Below are positions 1-5,900 of a stretch of 6,235 nucleotides of DNA, piece by piece; positions within the stretch are counted from its first letter, which is position 1, and each line of letters starts with the position of its first letter. Location of the stretch: positions 1-6,235 of the forward strand of contig JAAYGZ010000252.1 of assembly GCA_012727515.1 (NCBI GenBank), written 5' to 3'. A program made the position numbers and the translations under genes. This DNA comes from Desulfovibrionales bacterium (GTDB lineage Bacteria > Desulfobacterota > Desulfovibrionia > Desulfovibrionales > Desulfomicrobiaceae). The notes beneath the pieces were generated by a model. The model searched no databases. It had not been told where the DNA came from and saw only the letters and a program-made list of their open reading frames with translations.

Positions 1-1
1 C

Positions 2-2020
2 CGTAATGCTTTGCAGACCATGCGCAACGATCTGGCTACACGTTTTGACCATCTTGAGGTGCGCATTGGCAATGAAATTGTCCTTAACCAGGACGAGCTG
101 GGCGGCACCCCTCCTCTGGCCTCAACCACAAACCTCCTACGGGCGACCATCAACAGCCTGCTTAGTGTTGCTGATGCTCAGGGCCTGACGCCTGACCGGG
201 TCGAACATTTTACCCGTCAACTGGCCAAAGCAGCGATAGAGGAAAACACAACCCTGGATGATGCCATGGACGCTGCAACCCAGCACCTGTCCACTGCCCA
301 GCGTCAGCACCTGACCACTCTCCTGAATACGGGGCAGGTCAGAGGCATGGTGGCTGGATTGCAGAATATTCAAGCTCAGGCTGGAGCACCTCTTGGTACC
401 ATGCATGAAGAAGCCGCCAGGATTGCCAAGTCTACCTCTCAACAAATGTCTCATCTTTACCAGCGCTTGTGTCAAAACTGCAATATGGGAGAGCTCCACA
501 TTGGCGCTGCTACCAATGAAGGCATGGACCTGGTTCGCTCCATTCTGGTTCCAGCTGCCAATGAGGCAGCCTTAATCAGAGTCCTGGGCCCAGCCGATGC
601 ATCACGCGCAGGCCAGGCCCAACTGGCTCAGAGGGCTGTTGGCTTAATGACCATGGGTGAAGCCCGCATGATGGCAGGGCAAGGTGTTGTTGCTGTGGGT
701 CAAGAAATGAAAGCGATTCCTCGTGAAGAAATCAATCGTGAAGCCATAAGCAGGCGTATGCAGACTGGGCTTCAGCAAGATCTGGACACAGGACCGGATT
801 CTGGAGCCACGAGCCTGGGAGGACTGGCAAAACAATTTATTCTTGATTTTCAACGCAGTGGAATTGTGGTTAATGGGCAATACATGGGCGGACAGGGCTC
901 AAGCATGTCCATTGAAGAACAACAGGCACAGGTACAAGTATTCATTGATGCAGTGGGTGGTCAGGCACAGGCCCAACAAATTGCCCGCCTGGCTCATCAA
1001 GCACGCATGGGGGATGCCTTAGAGGCCTTTGCTGAGGATACACCAGGTCTTAAACCACTTTATGCGAGCTATATACAGAGCTATTCAGGTATTATTGATG
1101 GCCGCATTAACTACCCTATTTCCCCGTACACAGGACGACCCGCCACCTATATCCTATCCGTCCAAACACAAGGTGAAGGAGCAACAATAACAATAGATTG
1201 GTCTGAACAACAAGCACACTCTGAACCAGATACTCATGAACGAGGCTACAATGCGAGCATGACCTTTACTCTTCAAGGTTTGGGTACGCAAAACCCTGCT
1301 GTTCGACTGGACCACTGGGATGCACTGTTCAGCAGCACTCCACGCAGACGTATTATAGATATGGACCGGGTCCATTTCCCATCTGATCAATTTGCCATGG
1401 ATACTCGCACTCAAAGCTTGATTGCCGGTCAGCCTCCCATTGACCGCAATGCCATTACTGCACATATGTCAGCCGAGCTCACAGCGGAACTGCAAAAAGT
1501 CAAAACTCCAGGCTACCGAGGGCTTCCTGACCATTTTATCGAAGACTTTTTTCGCCGACCCATGCTGATTGTCGATGGTCAGCCTCATGGAACCCATGGC
1601 GGTGTGCGCTCCTTTACCGAGGAACAGAAGCATGCGCTCCTGGACGGCTTCATTAATGCCGTGGGTGGTGAGAACAGGGCACGCCATATCGCAACCATGG
1701 CCTATCAAAACATGTCCGGACTTATGGACGAATCCTTACGGTCGTCTGATCAAACCATGTTCAACTTAGAGGTTGCTGGCTACCAAATGCACCCGCATTT
1801 AGCTGTTGCCAACCATATGTCCTATACAATTACCACTCTGCAGGACGGCAGCGTAGATATGCATTTGGACTACCGTGAGCAACGAGGCGAAGCGAATGGC
1901 TATGAATTTGGCAAAAACGGATTTCTGAACTACAGACTTTCAAACCTGGATACAGATGCTCCAACAGTGCAGCTCCAAGACTGGGATATGCGCTATGCTA
2001 CGAACGCTCCTCGAGAGTAA
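2..2020 (+). CDS. Candidate type III effector, paralog of the downstream large gene (5' end outside window)
   Basis: The reading frame is open from the first complete codon at base 2 to TAA at 2018-2020, so the gene is cut by the window edge. The TTG at 11 is not a credible start, because it aligns with Leu385 inside the downstream 1053-residue protein. From that codon to the stop both proteins have 669 residues and align throughout, so the full gene is probably also about 1050 codons. The visible part starts with an Ala/Leu-rich helical region (about 2-720; shared motifs RFDHL, RIGNEIVL, LTPDRVEHF, LLSVADA). Two diverged tandem modules follow (731-1351 and 1439-2017), each ending in an LxxWD strand. 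No signal peptide, membrane segment or known catalytic motif is visible. The effector role is inferred only from the paralog, which sits behind a CesT-like chaperone gene; biochemical function is unknown. A chaperone gene of its own may lie upstream. Confidence 0.93.
   Translation, partial: RNALQTMRNDLATRFDHLEVRIGNEIVLNQDELGGTPPLASTTNLLRATINSLLSVADAQGLTPDRVEHFTRQLAKAAIEENTTLDDAMDAATQHLSTAQRQHLTTLLNTGQVRGMVAGLQNIQAQAGAPLGTMHEEAARIAKSTSQQMSHLYQRLCQNCNMGELHIGAATNEGMDLVRSILVPAANEAALIRVLGPADASRAGQAQLAQRAVGLMTMGEARMMAGQGVVAVGQEMKAIPREEINREAISRRMQTGLQQDLDTGPDSGATSLGGLAKQFILDFQRSGIVVNGQYMGGQGSSMSIEEQQAQVQVFIDAVGGQAQAQQIARLAHQARMGDALEAFAEDTPGLKPLYASYIQSYSGIIDGRINYPISPYTGRPATYILSVQTQGEGATITIDWSEQQAHSEPDTHERGYNASMTFTLQGLGTQNPAVRLDHWDALFSSTPRRRIIDMDRVHFPSDQFAMDTRTQSLIAGQPPIDRNAITAHMSAELTAELQKVKTPGYRGLPDHFIEDFFRRPMLIVDGQPHGTHGGVRSFTEEQKHALLDGFINAVGGENRARHIATMAYQNMSGLMDESLRSSDQTMFNLEVAGYQMHPHLAVANHMSYTITTLQDGSVDMHLDYREQRGEANGYEFGKNGFLNYRLSNLDTDAPTVQLQDWDMRYATNAPRE
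731..1351 (+). repeat. Protein module A, upstream paralog
   Basis: First of two diverged tandem modules (~207 residues). Landmarks in order: NREAI, QFxxDFxR, VNGQYMGGQG, FIDAVGG, QIARLAHQ, PISPYTGRP, TFTLQGLGT, then VRLDHWD and TPRRR. It aligns with module B downstream and with module A of the other large gene (4849-5451). The boundaries are approximate and were set by eye. Confidence 0.75.
1439..2017 (+). repeat. Protein module B, upstream paralog
   Basis: Second tandem module (~193 residues), running to the C-terminus. Landmarks: DRNAI, HFIEDFFRRP, VDGQPHGTHGG, FINAVGG, HIATMAYQNM, a SVDMHLDYREQRGE strand, NGFLNYRLSNL, VQLQDWD and the end NAPRE. The HGTHGG motif is missing from module A but present in module B of the other paralog (5539-6108). 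Confidence 0.78.
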
Positions 2021-2035
2021 AAATACTACCAAAAG

Positions 2036-2073
2036 AGCCCTGCTCAAGTATGTATCTATATTTGAGCAGGGCT
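2036..2073 (+). terminator. Long 3'-UTR hairpin after the upstream paralog
   Basis: A perfect 12-bp stem pairs AGCCCTGCTCAA (2036-2047) with TTGAGCAGGGCT (2062-2073). It extends through five more pairs, two of them G·T, to a TATC loop. It starts 16 bases after the stop codon. No T-run follows (GATTACATC), so it is not a standard intrinsic terminator on the + strand. It could act in factor-assisted termination or protect the 3' end of the mRNA. Confidence 0.6.
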
Positions 2074-2097
2074 GATTACATCGTCATCCACCCTAAC

Positions 2098-2150
2098 GGG
2101 GACTCCATCTTGGCACTGGTACGAAGGTACCAGCCAAGGTGCCTGTCCCC
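2098..2150. repeat. Compound intergenic hairpin
   Basis: Three nested stems are visible: GGGGAC (2098-2103) with GTCCCC (2145-2150), CTTGG (2109-2113) with CCAAG (2134-2138), and CTGGTAC (2116-2122) with GTACCAG (2127-2133), around a GAAG loop. A two-base CA bulge separates the inner stems and a small internal loop separates the outer one. Such a long imperfect palindrome between genes suggests a REP/MITE-like dispersed element or a structured RNA. It has no T-run. Confidence 0.6.
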
Positions 2151-2169
2151 CTGCCACTACGACTAAGGC

Positions 2170-2197
2170 GCCATAGTGAGGCACGAAGTGCCGTGGC
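2170..2197. repeat. Second intergenic hairpin
   Basis: GGCAC (2180-2184) pairs with GTGCC (2188-2192) around a GAA loop. An outer GCCAT/GTGGC stem (2170-2174 with 2193-2197, one G·T pair) is separated by an AGTGA bulge. It follows the larger hairpin closely and may belong to the same element. Its short length makes chance formation possible. Confidence 0.4.
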
Positions 2198-2256
2198 CAT
2201 CTCCCACACCCTCTGCCAGGTCATCAAGATTGCCACACCCCTGTTGGTCGCACACA

Positions 2257-2271
2257 ATGGTGGACCACCAT
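2257..2271. promoter_or_regulatory. 15-base palindrome, possible protein-binding site
   Basis: ATGGTGG and CCACCAT form a perfect inverted repeat around a single central A. It lies about 95 bases upstream of the predicted -35 box of the chaperone gene, inside CCA-rich sequence. Symmetry of this length suits a dimeric regulator. However, it lies in a low-complexity context where such words arise easily, so an operator role is only a possibility. Confidence 0.25.
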
Positions 2272-2365
2272 AAACCACCAGCCATCGGCCATTAACCATC
2301 TGCCACTAATCGCCAAAAAAACTGGCACCCACGCCAACTCCATTATCTTTCAGAACCATTTTTTC

Positions 2366-2395
2366 TTGCCAGAAGAGCGTTTTCTTTCCTATACT
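2366..2395 (+). promoter_or_regulatory. Predicted sigma70-type promoter for the chaperone-effector pair
   Basis: The -35 box is TTGCCA (2366-2371, five of six consensus bases) and the -10 box is TATACT (2390-2395), with an 18-base spacer. T-rich DNA lies just upstream of the -35 box. Transcription would start near 2402, giving a leader of about 70 bases before the ATG at 2470. It is the best-scoring promoter seen by eye in the intergenic gap and is correctly placed for a two-gene operon. Confidence 0.6.
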
Positions 2396-2459
2396 TAAAG
2401 GGAATTCATCATCTGGCCCTGTTTTTGCTTTTTTACACGTATCATCTACTTAACACCCT

Positions 2460-2463
2460 GGAG
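2460..2463 (+). promoter_or_regulatory. Ribosome binding site that fixes the chaperone start
   Basis: GGAG sits six bases before the ATG at 2470. This supports that ATG over the in-frame TTG at 2425, which has no Shine-Dalgarno sequence and would add an atypical 15-residue extension. Confidence 0.7.
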
Positions 2464-2469
2464 ACTTGT

Positions 2470-2919
2470 ATGAACATTCTGACCAACGCCCAAAACATTT
2501 TAGATCACATCAATCAGGTTATTCATGGTAGCGGCCTGACTCTTGATGCCAATAATGTCGCCTCTTTTACCGTGGATGAGAACATTGTTTGTCTGTTCTG
2601 CGTTCTGGAAGAAGAACAGGCCTTAGTTGTCACCCTGTATCTTGGCCGCGTGGAGGAAACCAATGCAGCCCTGCTGTATGAAATTCTGTGCGGCAACTAT
2701 ATGGGCGCGTACACGGCTGGCGGTACTTTGGGCATTGATGCCGAGGAAAATCTGCTGGCCCTGCATCATCACTTTCCCCTGCCCATAGAGGAGCCAGCCT
2801 GGCTCGAAGAGCCCCTGGCTGGTCTTATTGGTGCAGCCCAATACTGGCGAGACAAGCTCAAAGCCTCCGCTGAACCTATGGCTGCGCCAAGTGGCCCCAT
2901 GATCGGAATCCGCGTGTAA
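2470..2919 (+). CDS. CesT/Tir-family type III secretion chaperone
   Basis: Encodes 149 residues, a typical size for class I type III secretion chaperones. These are small acidic dimers that bind the N-terminal region of one or more effectors in the cytoplasm, keep it secretion-competent and deliver it to the secretion ATPase. The family pattern is visible: an N-terminal amphipathic helix (LTNAQNILDHINQVI), a LTLD strand, alternating strands around VCLFCVLE and ALVVTLYLGRV, then a helix (AALLYEILCGNY). The characteristic small-residue turn GGTLGID follows, then a strand ending HFPLPIEE and a C-terminal helix with YWRDKLKA. The protein is strongly acidic, about 19 Asp/Glu against 5 Lys/Arg. It lies 30 bases upstream of the large gene, very probably its cargo and in the same transcript. 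No transmembrane segment or signal peptide is visible. Family assignment rests on pattern recognition, not on a search; which effector it serves is inferred from position. Confidence 0.85.
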   Translation: MNILTNAQNILDHINQVIHGSGLTLDANNVASFTVDENIVCLFCVLEEEQALVVTLYLGRVEETNAALLYEILCGNYMGAYTAGGTLGIDAEENLLALHHHFPLPIEEPAWLEEPLAGLIGAAQYWRDKLKASAEPMAAPSGPMIGIRV

Positions 2920-2937
2920 TTTCAAGAAATCTGCCAG

Positions 2938-2943
2938 AAGGAG
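2938..2943 (+). promoter_or_regulatory. Ribosome binding site of the large effector gene
   Basis: AAGGAG lies six bases before the ATG at 2950, in the 30-base gap after the chaperone stop codon. The strong site fixes the start and fits efficient translation from a shared mRNA. Confidence 0.8.
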
Positions 2944-2949
2944 TGAACC

Positions 2950-5900
2950 ATGCCCGCTATTATCCAGCCCCATCTTGTTCCTGTTCAGGGTCCAGATCAG
3001 GGCGTCCAGGCCCAAGACCAAGTCCAGGCCCAGCCTCAGGCTGGAGTTAATCCTGCCCAGATAGCCCAGTTACAGCAGCAAGCCAGACAGGTCATTGGAC
3101 AGCAGCCCTTACGAAATCTCGGCCCAGCCATATCCACGACCCAGCAGAGAATGGAACAGGCCGCAGCACAATGGGCCCAGAGTGCGCCACGCCGCGCCAT
3201 CATGCCCAAAACCATGGTCCTGCTCATGCCTCCGCAAAACAATGCGGTGCAGATTGATTCCAAAATGGTTGAGCACGAAATCAAAGCCCTGCCCAAAAAT
3301 CAGCGCCAGGCAGCCGTTGAGAACCTGCCCCGGGTCATGCAGGAGCGCGTGACCAACGGCCACCGCATCTGGACCGAGGTTAATGCAGGTACCCTGCAAG
3401 GACCGGCGAGCATGGAAGATGTGCGTGATCTCATGACCTTCCTGACGGCCAAGGGCATGGAAAAAGGGGATGGGTTCAGCGAAGGCGCATTCAACATTGC
3501 TGATCCAGACCATCACTTACGCAACTTTCTGGATTCCTGCCCGGAAGTGTACCAGCGCCCGTCTTCGCATATTGAAGGATTTCAAAATGCTCCTGGAGGT
3601 GGTCATCGTGGTATTGATGCCCACAACATCTCCCTGCCCTATGGCAAGGCCACCTTGCTGTATGGGGGCATGAACAATGGCACCAATGGCCTTCAGGGCG
3701 ACCGGTTATTTCTTAAAATGGAAGAGCATGGCTGCCGTCTGAGTTCTCGCTGGGCTCCCAACCGTGATCCCCAACTTGCTGAGCGTCCGGCCAGATTCTT
3801 CAAAGACCTTGGACAAACTCTGGGCCATGCCATGGGCTTTTTTCGCACCGTGCTGCGCGGTATTTCTGGTGGCAAGCTGTTTGCCAATGCTCCGGATTCC
3901 CGCAAGGAACGCATTCCTGGTGACGTGTCCAAAAACTTCAAGGCCATCCTGACGGCCCTGGACCGCTCAGGTCAGGGTGAAGTTGCAGGTATTCTGCGCC
4001 AAAACGACCCTCTGGCCACTGCCCAGGGCATCCGCACCATGGTTGCCAACCTGGATCAGGCCCTGGCACAAAACAATTTGCCCCAGGACACCCGCGCCTC
4101 CTTGCAGGGCCTGCGAGATAATCTGGCCGCACGGTTTGACCACCTGGATGTGCGAATTGGCAATGAAATTGTCCTGGATCAAGAGGAACTGAACGGCACG
4201 TCTGCCCTGGCCTCCACCACAAATCTGATGCGGGCAACAATCAACAGCCTGCTTTCTGTTGCTGATGCTGAAAGCCTGACGCCTGACCGGGTCGAACACT
4301 TTGCCCACCAACTGGCCAAGGCAGCGACAAATATTGACCAACTTGATGCTGATCGCAGCACAGCCCTCATGGGCAATGCCTTGCGTGCCGCAGCCGAGCA
4401 TCTGTCCCCTGCCCAGCGCGAGCACCTGGCCGCTCTGCTCAATACGCCGCAACTCAAGGGCATGATGGCTGGATTGCTGGATGTCATGGCCATGGGTGGA
4501 CAGCCTCTTGGAGCCATGGACGAGCCATCCCTCATGGTCGCCACATCTGCCTCGCGTAAAATGTCCCAACTCTACTTGCTTCTGTGTACCGCCAGTGGCC
4601 TGGGAGAGCCAGCCATTCCTCATAATGCCACACATCAGGACATGGCTCTGGTCCGCCCCATTCTGAAGGCAGCAGGCAATGAAGCAGTTTTAGCCCGGCA
4701 TGTCCGCGCAGCAGACACCACACGCACCAATCAAGCCCAACTGGCCCAACAAGCTGCTGGCATGATGAATATGGGCGATGCCCGTATGCTGGCAGGACCA
4801 GGCACTCTTGCTGTGGGTCAATTTATTGAAGCTATCCCGCGTGGGGAAGTCAATCGTGAGGCCATTGGCACGCAACTACTGACCGGCATTCAGGAAGATC
4901 TGACCAAAACAATACAGCCCGACAGAATTGGCCTGGAAGGGATGCCGCAGCAATTTGTTGCTGATTTTCTGCGCAATGGAGTTCTGGTGAATGGGCAGTT
5001 CTTTGGCGCACAAGGCACACAGATTCCCATGGAAGAACAACGCGCACACGTACGAGCCTTTGTTGATGCAGTAGGCGGCTATGAAAAAGCCATCCAGATT
5101 GCCCGTGTTGTCCATCAGGGACGGGCAGCTGATCTGCTCGTGTCTTTAATGGCAGATCCTGGCTATGGGCCACTGCAAAACGCCCATACATCGGCAGAGG
5201 GTGCGCTGCACGTGCCCATTTCCCCGCACACCGGACGACCCAGCACCATGGCTTTTTCCATCCTGGTGGAAGGTGACCATGCGTCCATCCAACTGGAGAG
5301 TTCATCACAACGAGTACCCCAGGACCACGACAGCCCGGAACTGGGCATGAACTCTTCCGTCACGTTTACGCTTCAGGGTCTTGGCACAGCAAACCCTGCT
5401 GTTCGGCTGGATGACTGGGATACTCTATTCAGCAGCACACCACGCAGACGTATCGCGGATATGGATCACGCCAATCTCCAATCGACCGCGCCTGTAATAG
5501 ACTCCCGTGTGGAAGCCATGATGAACGGTCAGCCACCCATTGACCGCGATGCCATTACTGCACACCTGACTCAGAATCTGGCTACAGAACTGCAACGACC
5601 CAAAACTCCAGGATACCGAGGGCTTCCTGACGAGTTTATCCGGGACTTTTTTCGCCGGCCCATGGTCGTCAATGGTCAGACCCATGGAACCCATGGTGGT
5701 GTGGACTCCTTTACCGAGGCCGATCGCAGTGCTCATCTGGACGCATTCATTCAAGCCGTGGGTGGCGAGGAAAGGGCTCGTTACATCGCAACCATGGCCT
5801 ATCAAAACATGCCCGGACTTATGGACGAATCCATACGAAGTGATGCAGCCCTGGGCACCATAGAGACAGCCTACATGCTCCACCCGGCCATCTCTCTTGC

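Larger units (their letters stand above)
2076..2365. other. Non-coding intergenic stretch with dense inverted repeats
   Basis: No convincing gene is present. The stretch is richer in C and CCA triplets than the flanking genes on the + strand. It contains an elaborate hairpin (2098-2150), a smaller one (2170-2197) and a 15-base palindrome (2257-2271). A run of loosely repeated CCA/CCAT words follows to about 2322. A 68-codon minus-strand frame (2093-2299) crosses the hairpins, has no visible ribosome binding site and resembles nothing I recognise. The stretch could be a dispersed intergenic repeat, an unrecognised small RNA, or decayed sequence. Confidence 0.55.

Noticed and set aside
11..13. 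TTG at 11 as the start of the first large gene
   Set aside because: The frame is open to the window edge and the codon aligns with an internal Leu (385) of the paralog, so the gene is truncated by the window and does not start there.
2093..2299. 68-codon minus-strand frame in the intergenic stretch
   Set aside because: It runs through the hairpins and CCA-rich DNA, has no Shine-Dalgarno sequence and is rich in Arg and Trp in a pattern typical of non-coding GC-rich DNA. It is kept only as a possible part of a dispersed repeat.
2036..2340. CRISPR array or tRNA gene in the intergenic region
   Set aside because: No regularly spaced identical repeats and no cloverleaf or T-loop sequence were seen; the inverted repeats are single hairpins of different sequence.
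2425..2469. TTG at 2425 as an earlier start for the chaperone gene
   Set aside because: It has no ribosome binding site, whereas ATG at 2470 has GGAG six bases upstream and begins a sequence fitting the chaperone N-terminal helix.
3967..4635. 222-codon open frame on the minus strand inside the large effector gene
   Set aside because: It lies wholly antisense to a well-supported coding region, has no ribosome binding site I can see, and its product is Cys/Gln/Gly-rich with no family resemblance. Codon bias of the + strand gene explains the lack of stops.
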